Source of the DNA: CALEAR01 sp035301485
Lineage (GTDB): Bacteria; Pseudomonadota; Gammaproteobacteria; Pseudomonadales; Alcanivoracaceae
Direction of reading: 5' to 3'
Length of the DNA: 64,000 nucleotides
Assembly (NCBI GenBank): GCA_035301485.1
Contig: DATGUF010000011.1
Span: 98,062-162,061 of the forward strand
The notes under the pieces were generated by a model. It searched no databases. It was given only the letters and a program-made list of their open reading frames with translations, and was not told where the DNA came from. This document shows positions 50,609 to 59,355 of this stretch, in pieces (the stretch's first letter is position 1; every line of letters begins with the position of its first letter). Made by a program: the position numbers and the translations under genes.

Positions 50609-51923
50609 ATCTCCAAGGTCTATTAAGAGCACATTATTGCTGCTGTTGTTACCCGCTGGAATAGTTCTCATGGCGGTGGCTTGGGTGATTCATGGTTGGC
50701 TGCTTGAACAGATGTCGCGAGATTTTGTTGAAAGCCGTTTAAAAGAAGAAGCACAGTTTCTTGAGCAGCACTTGCGTGAAATGGATGGCGACCTAAATCA
50801 GCTAGCAATGGGTGATTATTTTGAGAAGGTGTTTCATCATGCTTTTGCACTGAAAACGCCACAGCAAATGGTCGCCCATCCTGAGCATTGGCAGCCCTTA
50901 TTATTGCCGTTGTTGCAGCCGGCGCAGGAAGGGTTCGTGCGTGTTCAGCATAGTGACAGCTTAAACATTCCCGCGGATGTTCTGATTTATCGGCAATCTT
51001 TTACTATCAATGATCAGCCTATTCTTGTGTTGGTGGCTGAAGATATGCATGGGTTACAGCAAAGCCAAGCAAGTTTCCATATGTGGACAGCGGTTGTGTC
51101 GTTGTTGCTTATTTTGTTATTGGTAGCTGTTATTTGGCTAGGCGTTACAATGTCGTTGCGGCCAGTAATAGCGCTGAAAACGGAGCTCAAAGCACTGCAG
51201 CGCGGTACATTACGACGTATTGAAGCACAAGCACCGGCAGAGCTTCAGCCAATGGTGGTGCAGCTTAATCAGTTGCTAGACACACTTGAGCAACGCATTG
51301 AGCGTTCACGAGAAGCGTTAGCGAACCTATCGCATAGTGTAAAAACGCCTATAGCGGCATTGCGGCAAATTTTAGAAGATACCCAACGCCCCCTAGACAC
51401 CCAGCTACGCCTTGATATGGCTGCACGCTTGGCTAATTTAGATAAACAATTAGAAGCCGAAATGCGGCGCAGCCGTTTTGCAGGCCCACAAATTGGCAGT
51501 AGCTCTCATCCGGTTTCTCAGGCTCGTGATCTACTGTGGATGCTGGGGCGTTTATACAGCGATAAAACTTTTGAGTTGTCCACGTCGCTTACTAACGAAG
51601 CGCTATGGCCTATTGAAGAGCATGATTTGAATGAAATATTAGGTAATCTGCTTGATAATGCGGGCAAATGGGCCTCAAAGTGCGTAGAGCTTTCTTTAGA
51701 TGAAAAACATGGTAAGGCTGTTATTGTTGTGGCCGACGATGGCGAAGGTGTGCCTGAAGAAGAAAGCGTACGATTGGGCCGTAGAGGCTTGCGTTTAGAT
51801 GAACAAATACCCGGCCACGGTTTGGGGCTTGCCATCGTTAATGATGTGTTAGAGCGCTATAACGGCGTGATGACGTTTAGCAGCCATCAAGGTTTAAAAG
51901 TGCGCATCGAGATACCGTTATAA
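50595..51923 (+). CDS. Membrane sensor histidine kinase
   Basis: 442 residues from the ATG at 50595 inside the regulator's end. First helix about residues 12-36, a periplasmic sensor of ~130 residues, a second helix about 165-190, a HAMP-like stretch, then the H-box LSHSVKTPIAAL (His about 246), N-box DLNEILGNLLDNAG (about 340) and the GHGLGLAIVNDVLE G-box. The layout and motifs are PhoQ-like more than CusS-like, while the neighbours suggest copper. The signal is unknown. Confidence 0.92.
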   Translation: MAERKSPRSIKSTLLLLLLPAGIVLMAVAWVIHGWLLEQMSRDFVESRLKEEAQFLEQHLREMDGDLNQLAMGDYFEKVFHHAFALKTPQQMVAHPEHWQPLLLPLLQPAQEGFVRVQHSDSLNIPADVLIYRQSFTINDQPILVLVAEDMHGLQQSQASFHMWTAVVSLLLILLLVAVIWLGVTMSLRPVIALKTELKALQRGTLRRIEAQAPAELQPMVVQLNQLLDTLEQRIERSREALANLSHSVKTPIAALRQILEDTQRPLDTQLRLDMAARLANLDKQLEAEMRRSRFAGPQIGSSSHPVSQARDLLWMLGRLYSDKTFELSTSLTNEALWPIEEHDLNEILGNLLDNAGKWASKCVELSLDEKHGKAVIVVADDGEGVPEEESVRLGRRGLRLDEQIPGHGLGLAIVNDVLERYNGVMTFSSHQGLKVRIEIPL

Positions 51924-51965
51924 AGGCTTTATCAGCGGAACTCCCAAGTTTGGTGGTGTTTACCG

Positions 51966-52223
51966 CTATTTCAATCTGCAACGCCACAGCGTCCGACCTA
52001 CCCAAAACCCAATTGCTAATACGGCTAATGCAATAAAAACTGCAAGAATATGGGCTAGTTTTTCAGGCACCCCAAGGGCGAATGCTAAAAAGAAAGCCAA
52101 TCCTTGCAAAGCTTCATAGGGCCATTGGTAGAGAGGGAAGTGTGCGCCATCGGCGAACACATAAATAAGGCCGCCAAGGGCCAAGATAGCGGTTAATACA
52201 CCTGCAATGGTGGCTTTGTTCAT
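51966..52223 (-). CDS. Small membrane protein, partner of the GMC dehydrogenase
   Basis: 85 residues with three likely hydrophobic segments (ATIAGVLTAILALGGLIYVF, EALQGLAFFLAFALGV, AHILAVFIALAVLAIGFWVG). Family not recognised. Its start overlaps the GMC dehydrogenase stop in an ATGA, indicating coupled expression. It might anchor or accept electrons from the dehydrogenase (speculative). Confidence 0.7.
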   Translation of the reverse strand: MNKATIAGVLTAILALGGLIYVFADGAHFPLYQWPYEALQGLAFFLAFALGVPEKLAHILAVFIALAVLAIGFWVGRTLWRCRLK

Positions 52224-53827
52224 GCTTGCTCACTCCAAAACTGTAAAATCTTGTGTGCACCCTTTTCCGCAATCATTACAGTGGGTGCGTGGATGTTGCT
52301 GCCCGTAATGGTGGGCATAATGGAAGCGTCAATAACTCTTAAGCCACTTATACCATGCACTTGCAAATCTGTGTTGACTACAGCCAGAGGGTCGTGGCCC
52401 ATTTTGCAGCTGCCAGCAGTATGGTAAACGGTCTCCACATTTTGCTTGATCCACGTTTTTAACTGTTCGTCGCTCTGTATCTCAGTACCAGGGCATTCCT
52501 CGCCATTATTAAAAACAGCCATCGCAGGCTGGTTAAGAATATCACGGCAAAGGCGCACGCCTTTCACCAACGCATCTAGTTCTTTCTCTTTTTCGAAGTA
52601 GTTAGCTTCAATGCGCGGCGCTGCAAAAGGATCATTGCTAGCAAGTGTTACGCGGCCACGGCTTTCTGGGCGTAGGTGGCAAACGTGTAGTACATAGCCA
52701 CTTCTCATGGAAGTGGTAAGCCCTTCGCCGTGGGGCTGCATGCGCACCGAACCAAACTGCAACTGCAAATCAGGAATTTCTTCTTCGGGGCTTGATTTAA
52801 CAAAGCCGCCCGCATCGGTAGGGGTGAAAATAAAGTTTTTAGAAAGGAGCATTTTGGCAAAGAAGCCGAGGGTTTCCAAAGAGGGGGACGTGGCCAGCGA
52901 GCCACCCGCTTTGCTTAAATAACGCACTATTACATCGGGGTGGTCTTGCAGGTTTTCACCCACGCCGGGCAGTTCGTGCACCAATGGTATGTTGTGTTCG
53001 GCTAACTCCGCTGCGGGGCCTACGCCAGAGAGCTTTAGCAGTTGAGGGCTATTGATCACGCCTGCGCTGAGGATAACTTCTTTGCGTGCAGCAAGGGTTT
53101 GCCGTGGGCCGCGTTTGCCGCGTCTAACCTCCACGCCTACGGCTTGTTTGCCATCGAACAGCACTTTAGTAACGTGCGTATGTGTGAGCACGCTGAGGTT
53201 AGGGCGGTCTAACACGTCATCTAGGAACGAGTAGGCCGCGTTGGCACGGCGGCCAGTGGGGGTTTGCGTTACTTGAAAAAAACCACAGCCTTCTTGTTCG
53301 GCGCCATTGAAATCATCAGTAATAGGCAAGCCAGCTTCCGCGCAAGCTTGCACAAAGGCCTCGCTAGTGGGGAAGTGAAAGTTTGGATCCACCACATCCA
53401 TGGTGCCTTGGTTGCAATGGTAGGCGTTAGCACCGCGCGCCCAACGCTGGGATTTCTTAAACCAAGGCAATACATCTTGGTAGCTCCAGCCCTCGTTACC
53501 TAACGCTGCCCAGTGATCAAAATCCCACTGGTGGCCGCGGGTGTAAATCATGGCATTCACAGAGCTGCTGCCGCCAAGCACTTTGCCTCGCGGCCAAAAG
53601 AAACGACGCTGGCCCGTGCGTGCCTCGGGTTCGCAACGATAACCCCAGTTGAACCGTTTGCTCTTCATTAGCATGAGCATGTTCAGCGGGTTGGTGTGGC
53701 GGACAAAATAGTTGCGATCGCTGCCACCGGCTTCGATTAAACACACCTTATGGGCGGGGTTGGCACTTAAACGGTTGGCTAACACACAGCCTGCGGAACC
53801 GGCACCAATAATAATGAAGTCGTACAT
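52220..53827 (-). CDS. GMC-family alcohol/choline dehydrogenase (AlkJ/BetA-like)
   Basis: 535 residues from the ATG at 53827 (MYDFIIIGAGSAGCVLANRL); the 24-residue longer reading is not family-like. The FAD motif GAGSAGCVLANRLS, GMC signature 1 near WPRGKVLGGSSSVN, signature 2 near VILSAGVINSPQLL and the active-site region VYHTAGSCKMG are all present. AlkJ-like members oxidise medium-chain alcohols to aldehydes with quinone as acceptor; choline is the alternative substrate. It has no betB or betI neighbour, which favours an alcohol role (inference). Confidence 0.93.
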   Translation of the reverse strand: MYDFIIIGAGSAGCVLANRLSANPAHKVCLIEAGGSDRNYFVRHTNPLNMLMLMKSKRFNWGYRCEPEARTGQRRFFWPRGKVLGGSSSVNAMIYTRGHQWDFDHWAALGNEGWSYQDVLPWFKKSQRWARGANAYHCNQGTMDVVDPNFHFPTSEAFVQACAEAGLPITDDFNGAEQEGCGFFQVTQTPTGRRANAAYSFLDDVLDRPNLSVLTHTHVTKVLFDGKQAVGVEVRRGKRGPRQTLAARKEVILSAGVINSPQLLKLSGVGPAAELAEHNIPLVHELPGVGENLQDHPDVIVRYLSKAGGSLATSPSLETLGFFAKMLLSKNFIFTPTDAGGFVKSSPEEEIPDLQLQFGSVRMQPHGEGLTTSMRSGYVLHVCHLRPESRGRVTLASNDPFAAPRIEANYFEKEKELDALVKGVRLCRDILNQPAMAVFNNGEECPGTEIQSDEQLKTWIKQNVETVYHTAGSCKMGHDPLAVVNTDLQVHGISGLRVIDASIMPTITGSNIHAPTVMIAEKGAHKILQFWSEQA

Positions 53828-53980
53828 TGCGGAAACTCTTGTGGGCGAAAAGCTTTGTTGTAATTGGGTTGTTGCAATACAAAGCGCTGAGTTTAGCACT
53901 GAAGTGCAAGGTGTAAAACTAAGCGATGGCCTCTTGCGTGTGGCAATTCGGCATCAATATAAACAGAGTGGCAAAAGAAA

Positions 53981-54008
53981 AGGCAAGCAAATATATATTT
54001 GCTTGCCT
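53981..54008 (-). terminator. Terminator hairpin of wrbA
   Basis: Perfect 28-base palindrome with core GCAAGCAAAT / ATTTGCTTGC. Read leftwards, a TTTCTTTT tract follows. Confidence 0.85.
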
Positions 54009-54032
54009 TTAGTGAGGGCGGGTTAACGCGGT

Positions 54033-54632
54033 TTAGCTATTTAGCTTTGCCGCAATTTGCGCCACATGCTGGCCTTGGTGGCGGGCAATGGCGAGTTCGC
54101 GATCATCAGGCTGGCGTGAACCATCACCGCCAGCAAAGGTAGTGGCGCCGTAAGGAGTACCACCACTTACGTTAGAAATATCAAACAGCTCAGGCGTAGT
54201 GTAGCCAATTGGCACAATCACCATGCCGTGATGGGCAAGGGTCGTCCATGTGGAAGTAATGGTCATCTCTTGGCCACCGCCAGTTCCGGTGGAAGTAAAT
54301 ACGCTAGCTACTTTTCCGGCGAGAGCACCTTTGGCCCATAGGCCACCAGTTTGGTCGAGGAAATTACGCATTTGGCCAGACATGTTACCAAAACGAGTAG
54401 GTGTGCCGAAGATAATGGCATCGTACTCAGCCAGTTCAGCTGGAGTGGCTACCTCGGCCGCTTGGTCGGTTTTACCGCCCGCTTGGGCAAATAATTCAGC
54501 GTCCATGGTTTCTGGTACACGCTTAATGGTGACATTTACGCCTTCAACACTGGCAGCGCCTTCTGCTACAACTTTAGCGAGGGTTTCAATATGGCCGTAC
54601 ATGGAGTGATAAAGTACTAATACGTTTGTCAT
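54033..54632 (-). CDS. wrbA: NAD(P)H:quinone oxidoreductase WrbA
   Basis: Flavodoxin-fold FMN enzyme reducing quinones by two electrons. 199 residues with AAGGA before the ATG. The FMN loop YHSMYGHIETLAKVV, the FGTPTRFGNMSGQM turn and the TSTGTGGGQEMT loop are those of WrbA. Ends on the usual ...HVAQIAAKL helix. Leftward, downstream of yqjG, which also acts on quinones; the two may work together against quinone stress. Confidence 0.95.
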   Translation of the reverse strand: MTNVLVLYHSMYGHIETLAKVVAEGAASVEGVNVTIKRVPETMDAELFAQAGGKTDQAAEVATPAELAEYDAIIFGTPTRFGNMSGQMRNFLDQTGGLWAKGALAGKVASVFTSTGTGGGQEMTITSTWTTLAHHGMVIVPIGYTTPELFDISNVSGGTPYGATTFAGGDGSRQPDDRELAIARHQGQHVAQIAAKLNS

Positions 54633-54712
54633 GTTATATCCTTAGTAGTCAAAAAATCTTAGTTCTGCATAGTAAACAAGCAGGTGTTGTTCGTTGTTTG
54701 GGTGCTGCCCTA

Positions 54713-55702
54713 TTAGTTTGCAGCGGGCAGCAAGTGGCGCTCGTGAGGCGCATCAAAATTTAATAATGGGCCTGCGGGCACTATCCCAGTGGGGTTAATG
54801 GTGCCGTGGCTGGCGTAGTAATGTTCTTTGATGTGCTGCATGTTCACGGTTTCTGCAACACCAGGCCATTGGTACAACTCACGCATGTAGCCCGATAAAT
54901 GAGGATAGTCCTCTATTTGTTTCAGGTTGCACTTAAAGTGGCCGTGGTACACCGCATCAAAGCGAATAAGAGTGGTGAATAAACGCCAATCTGCTTCAGT
55001 AATGGTGTCGCCCACTAAGTAGCGTTGCGTGGCTAAGCGCTCTTCAAGCTGGTCCAACGTGGCAAATAGAGGGTGAACGGCTTCCTCATAAGCTTCCTGC
55101 GTGGTGGCAAAGCCAGATTTATACACGCCATTGTTAACATTGTGGTACACCACTTCGTTAATATCATCGATGTCTTCGCGCAGCGCTTCAGGGTAGTAAT
55201 CGCCTGGTTTTGCGCCAAGGTGGTCGAAAGCTGTGTTAAACATACGAATAATTTCAGAGGATTCGTTGCTCACCATCACATTTTGTTTTTTATCCCACAG
55301 CACAGGAATCGTTACGCGGCCTGTGTATTGAGGGTCGGCCTGGGTGTACACCTGGTGCATATACTGCGCATTGAATAAAGGATCAGCTACAACGCCTTCA
55401 CCTTCCTCAAAGGTCCAGCCGTGCTCTAGCATCAGCGGGTTCACCACAGATACTGAAATCATCTCTTCAAGGCCTTTCAATTTTCGCATAATTAAAGTGC
55501 GGTGCGCCCAAGGGCAGGCGAGAGAAACATATAGATGATAGCGTCCTGCTTCTGCTTCAAAGCCTGCTTCGCCGCTTGGGCCGGCACTGCCATCGGCAGT
55601 TACCCAGTTGCGAAACTGTGATTCACTGCGTGCAAATTTACCACCAGTGGATTTTGTGTCATACCACTGATCAACCCATTTACCATCTACGAGCAAGCCC
55701 AT
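54713..55702 (-). CDS. yqjG: Glutathionyl-hydroquinone reductase
   Basis: 329 residues. The xi-class GST motif CPWAH has its Cys at residue 63, the same position as in E. coli YqjG. It removes glutathione from glutathionyl-hydroquinones. The YQWPGVAETVNMQHIKEHYYASH C-terminal segment is characteristic. Divergent from a LysR regulator, as yqjG is near yhaJ in E. coli. AGGAGG-like GGAGG lies upstream of the ATG. Confidence 0.95.
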   Translation of the reverse strand: MGLLVDGKWVDQWYDTKSTGGKFARSESQFRNWVTADGSAGPSGEAGFEAEAGRYHLYVSLACPWAHRTLIMRKLKGLEEMISVSVVNPLMLEHGWTFEEGEGVVADPLFNAQYMHQVYTQADPQYTGRVTIPVLWDKKQNVMVSNESSEIIRMFNTAFDHLGAKPGDYYPEALREDIDDINEVVYHNVNNGVYKSGFATTQEAYEEAVHPLFATLDQLEERLATQRYLVGDTITEADWRLFTTLIRFDAVYHGHFKCNLKQIEDYPHLSGYMRELYQWPGVAETVNMQHIKEHYYASHGTINPTGIVPAGPLLNFDAPHERHLLPAAN

Positions 55703-55790
55703 CAGAGAGCCTCCTTTTATTAATTATCAGTTGTCTTGTTTCTTGTAAGTAATATATTAGATAGGGTTGGCAATAAAAAGCGGAATAATT

Positions 55791-55805
55791 TGATATTAAA
55801 GATCA
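55791..55805. promoter_or_regulatory. LysR-type operator candidate
   Basis: TGAT-ATTAAAG-ATCA, a 4-7-4 inverted repeat of the kind bound by LysR-family proteins, 13 bases before the LysR ATG and 88 bases from the yqjG start. Likely for autoregulation and divergent control. Confidence 0.45.
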
Positions 55806-55818
55806 GGAAATTTGAACT

Positions 55819-56730
55819 ATGCTAATAACGCTAGATGCTTTGTTAACACTAGACGCCATTGAGCGCCGTCAAAGCTTTGCAGCAGCGGCGGAAGAGCTGT
55901 ATCGCGTGCCCTCCGCAGTATCATATACGGTAAACAAGTTAGAAGAAGATTTAGGGGTGGCGTTGTTTGATCGCAGCCGCCGTAAAGCCGAGCTCACCCC
56001 CATAGGCCGTTTAGTATTAGAGCAAGGGCGCCATATTCTCAAAGCCTCTGAAGCCCTTACCGACATGGTGCGCCAAGCTGCTGAAGGCTGGGAAGTAGAG
56101 CTGCGTATTTGCATTGAAAGTATTTTGCGGTGTGAGCCCGTGTATGAGCTCATTAAAACCTTTCAAGAAATTCAACCGAAAACAGAAATACATTTAAGTG
56201 AAGAAGTGTTAAGTGGGAGTTGGGATGCGCTGTTGGATGACCGTTGTGACTTAGTAGTGGGAGCAGAGGGCACGCCACCTACCTCGGGGTTTGCCTTGCA
56301 TCCGCTAGGGCAAGTGGAATTTGATTTTGCCGTGGCTGCAAACCACCCATTAACACAATTGGAAGCACCGGTACCTACTAGCGCGATACAAGATTATCCG
56401 ACGGTCATTGTGGCAGACAGCTCGCAGCGTTTGGCCACTCGATCGCTCGGTTTATTGGATGGCCGCAGCAGGGTGTATGTGCCCAGCATCGAACATAAAA
56501 TTGCAGCGCAGCGCAATGGTCTTGGGGTAGGGTATTTACCGCGCCACCGCATTACAGAAGAACTCGCTGCCGGCACTTTGGTGGCACTCACGCTTGACAC
56601 GCCTCGCACCTCAGCGCCTATTTCTGTGGCTTGGCGGCGCAATAATCAGGGTAAAGCGCTCAAATGGTTTGTGGAGCGCTTGCAGCAAATGGAGTTTAGT
56701 GCAGAGCTCGGGCGCCTTGTGCACAAGTGA
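55819..56730 (+). CDS. LysR-family regulator (YhaJ-like)
   Basis: 303 residues. The N-terminal HTH is DAIERRQSFAAAAEELYRVPSAVSYTVNKLEEDLGVALF, followed by the substrate-binding-like domain. It is divergent from yqjG, the same pairing as yhaJ/yqjG in enterobacteria, where the regulator responds to aromatic or quinone compounds. Function by context. Confidence 0.9.
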   Translation: MLITLDALLTLDAIERRQSFAAAAEELYRVPSAVSYTVNKLEEDLGVALFDRSRRKAELTPIGRLVLEQGRHILKASEALTDMVRQAAEGWEVELRICIESILRCEPVYELIKTFQEIQPKTEIHLSEEVLSGSWDALLDDRCDLVVGAEGTPPTSGFALHPLGQVEFDFAVAANHPLTQLEAPVPTSAIQDYPTVIVADSSQRLATRSLGLLDGRSRVYVPSIEHKIAAQRNGLGVGYLPRHRITEELAAGTLVALTLDTPRTSAPISVAWRRNNQGKALKWFVERLQQMEFSAELGRLVHK

Positions 56731-56881
56731 TGCAGCGGTGCCTTTCGTGCTTATCTAGGCCTGTTAGGGGCGGCGCGCAAGTAATTGCTTACAAAAAGAA
56801 TTGGGTGCTAATAAAAGTTGAGGTATTTTATTGGCACCGATTGGCCGTAATACAACAACAAAACAATAAAGGATTATGTGC

Positions 56882-58444
56882 ATGAGCCTCATTCATTCCA
56901 CCATTTCTGAGCACGCCTCCCGTGCTTTTCGTAATACCATCGGCGATGCAGTGGCGCGTTCCGCGGCTGTTCATGGCCGGCGCACTGCACTTACTTTTGC
57001 AACACGTTCTTGGTCTTTTACAGAGCTTCACGCGGCCTCTACTCGGCTTGCACATGGCTTAATGGCCTTGGGCTTAACAAAAGGAGATCGCGTGGGCGCC
57101 TATGGTAAAAACTCAGATGCCTATTTGTTGCTGTGGTTGGCGTGTGCTAAAGCAGGTTTGATTCATGTGCCCATTAACTACGCTTTAGTGGAGCACGAGC
57201 TAAGTTATATTTTGAACCAATCTGGTTGCAAAGCCTTGTTTATGGATCTTGAATTGCAACCGCAGGTGGACGCTGTGCGCGCTAAGGTGGCGGTGGATAT
57301 TTATGGCAGCCTGCACAGCGGCGAGGGCACGGATGTTTTGCAGTTAGCGTTAGCCGAAGGCAATGACGATGCCCCTGATGTGCCACTCACGGATACCGAT
57401 GTGGTGCAGATCCTTTACACATCGGGCACCACCTCTGCGCCTAAGGGTGCCATGCACACCCATCGTTCTTTGCTTTCTGAATATGGTGCTTGCCAATACC
57501 ACCTTAATATTCGGGCTACTGATCGTTCTCTAGCAGCGCTGCCTTTGTATCATTCTGCGCAAATGCATGTGTTTACTATGCCCCTGCTGTTGAGTGGTGG
57601 CTATAGCCGAATGATTCAGGCACCACAACCAGAGATGGTGCTAACCCTTCTTGCTAGCGAACAGCTTAATGCTTTTTTTGCTCCGCCCACCGTGTGGATT
57701 TCCTTGTTGCGCCATGCTGATTTTAATCCAGAGGCATTGCAGCATGTGGATAAGCTGTATTACGGAGCCTCTATTATGCCTGTGCAGGTGGTGAAAGAAT
57801 TGGGTGAACAGTTGCCCAGCGCTGGCTTGTACAACTGTTATGGGCAAAGCGAAATTGCTCCGTTGGCCACAGTGCTCTTGCCAGAAGAGCATGCAGAGCG
57901 GCCTTCTTCTGCAGGGCGCCCTATGCAAACAGTGCTCACCCGCATTATCGACCCACAAACGGGTGAGGAATGTAAACCAGGCGAGCAAGGCGAGTTAGTG
58001 CATCGCTCACCACAGCTGATGGTGGGTTATTGGGACAAACCAGAAGACACTGCAGAAGCTTTTAAAGGAGGGTGGTTCCATTCCGGTGATTTAGGCTACA
58101 AAGATGAAGAAGGCTACGTGTTTATTGTGGATCGCATTAATGATGTGGTGAATACAGGTGGCGTATTGGTGGCTAGCCGCGATGTGGAAGAAGCGCTGTA
58201 TGAGCATGAATCTGTGGCAGAAGTGGCGGTTATCGGTGTGCCCGATGAAAAATGGATTGAGGCCATTTGTGCAGTGGTGGTGGTTAAAGAAGGCTTTTCC
58301 GCTAATGCTGAGGCCTTATTGGAGCATGCGCGCCCAAGGCTAGCGAGGTTTAAACTACCAAAACATATCCATTTTGTGCAGCAGTTGCCGAAAAATACAG
58401 CGGGCAAGTTACTGAAGCGAAAATTGCGTGAAGAGTACTCTTAA
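56882..58444 (+). CDS. Acyl-CoA synthetase (AMP-binding, FadD-like)
   Basis: 520 residues from the ATG at 56882, chosen because AAGGA is eight bases upstream (an ATG two codons earlier is too close). The P-loop YTSGTTSAPKGAM, the YNCYGQSEIAP adenylate motif, the GWFHSGDLGY motif and the C-terminal Lys region PKNTAGKLLKRKL are all standard. It activates a carboxylic acid, probably a fatty acid, to its CoA ester. Exact chain length is not deducible. Monocistronic. Confidence 0.93.
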   Translation: MSLIHSTISEHASRAFRNTIGDAVARSAAVHGRRTALTFATRSWSFTELHAASTRLAHGLMALGLTKGDRVGAYGKNSDAYLLLWLACAKAGLIHVPINYALVEHELSYILNQSGCKALFMDLELQPQVDAVRAKVAVDIYGSLHSGEGTDVLQLALAEGNDDAPDVPLTDTDVVQILYTSGTTSAPKGAMHTHRSLLSEYGACQYHLNIRATDRSLAALPLYHSAQMHVFTMPLLLSGGYSRMIQAPQPEMVLTLLASEQLNAFFAPPTVWISLLRHADFNPEALQHVDKLYYGASIMPVQVVKELGEQLPSAGLYNCYGQSEIAPLATVLLPEEHAERPSSAGRPMQTVLTRIIDPQTGEECKPGEQGELVHRSPQLMVGYWDKPEDTAEAFKGGWFHSGDLGYKDEEGYVFIVDRINDVVNTGGVLVASRDVEEALYEHESVAEVAVIGVPDEKWIEAICAVVVVKEGFSANAEALLEHARPRLARFKLPKHIHFVQQLPKNTAGKLLKRKLREEYS

Positions 58445-58522
58445 GTGTGCGCGAGAAGAGTTGGTGCGGTCGTAATGTTCGCTAAAGAACGTATGATACA
58501 CAGTGTTTGGTGCATAAAGGCA

Positions 58523-58559
58523 AACCACTCAGTGGTTGTTAAGACGAGCGCCTAGGCGC
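58523..58559. other. Two small palindromes in the region before the HdeD-like gene
   Basis: AACCACT-C-AGTGGTT at 58523-58537 and GCGCCTAGGCGC at 58548-58559. Either could be part of a transcript end for the synthetase gene or an operator for the next gene. No T-run. Confidence 0.3.
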
Positions 58560-58592
58560 CAATAATGATGGTTAACTAAAAGGAAAACAGCG

Positions 58593-59150
58593 ATGGCATT
58601 CGTGCATACTGGTTTGGCAGCGATTTATTTTCGGCATTGGTGGGTGATTTTATTGCGTGGGTTAGTAGCCATTGGCTTTGGCGTGTTGTTGTGGCTCCAG
58701 CCCGGCATTTCCCTTACCGCGCTCATTTTCTTGTTCGGTGCTTTTACCATGGCCGACGGCTTGCTTAACACTTGGACCGCAATAGCAGAACGCAAGGATA
58801 GAGAATATTGGTGGTTGCTTCTGTTGGGTGGCTTGCTGGGCGTGGGCGTAGGGCTGATAACGTTCTTTGCCCCCGGCATTACAGCCATGGCGTTATTGTT
58901 TTATATTGCCGTGTGGGCCATTACCTTAGGCGTGATAAAAATCGTGACGGCTATTCAGTTGCGTAAAGAAATCAAGGGCGAATGGCTGCTTATTTTAAGC
59001 GGCTTGTTGTCCGTGGTGTTTGGTATCGCCTTAATGGCCCAGCCTGGTGTGGGCGCGTTAGCCATCCTGTGGTTGATTGCCGCTTACGCCATTGTGTTTG
59101 GCATTTTGTTAGTGTTATTGGCGTTTAAAGCGCGATCGTTTCTCAAGTAA
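58593..59150 (+). CDS. HdeD/DUF308-family membrane protein
   Basis: 185 residues with about six membrane helices in three pairs, the DUF308 (HdeD) layout: WWVILLRGLVAIGFGVLLWLQPGISL, then two similar units with LQPG/FAPG/AQPG turns. HdeD is linked to acid resistance in E. coli. AAGGA precedes the ATG. Followed by a strong terminator, so a single-gene transcript. Confidence 0.88.
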   Translation: MAFVHTGLAAIYFRHWWVILLRGLVAIGFGVLLWLQPGISLTALIFLFGAFTMADGLLNTWTAIAERKDREYWWLLLLGGLLGVGVGLITFFAPGITAMALLFYIAVWAITLGVIKIVTAIQLRKEIKGEWLLILSGLLSVVFGIALMAQPGVGALAILWLIAAYAIVFGILLVLLAFKARSFLK

Positions 59151-59183
59151 TCCGCGGCGCTGTTAGCGCATTTATCTTCTTAT

Positions 59184-59212
59184 ACGGCATCGTTCATCGA
59201 TGCCGTTTTTTT
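59184..59212 (+). terminator. Rho-independent terminator of the HdeD-like gene
   Basis: Stem CGGCATCG / CGATGCCG with a short loop and seven T's. Confidence 0.92.
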
Positions 59213-59355
59213 GCAATCTTAATATTTGTCATGGCCTTACCGCAGCAACTGTTTAGGCTTTGAGGATGGCCAAGTTGCCTTTGTGTTCAGGCCGGTAGTG
59301 GCAATGGTTGCTGGTTCGCACGGGGCGCTAAAAAAAACAGTAAAACGGAGAAGCA

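Noticed and set aside
53712..54026. Rightward ORF across the GMC dehydrogenase start
   Set aside because: Mostly antisense to the dehydrogenase coding frame and has no ribosome site or protein-like pattern.
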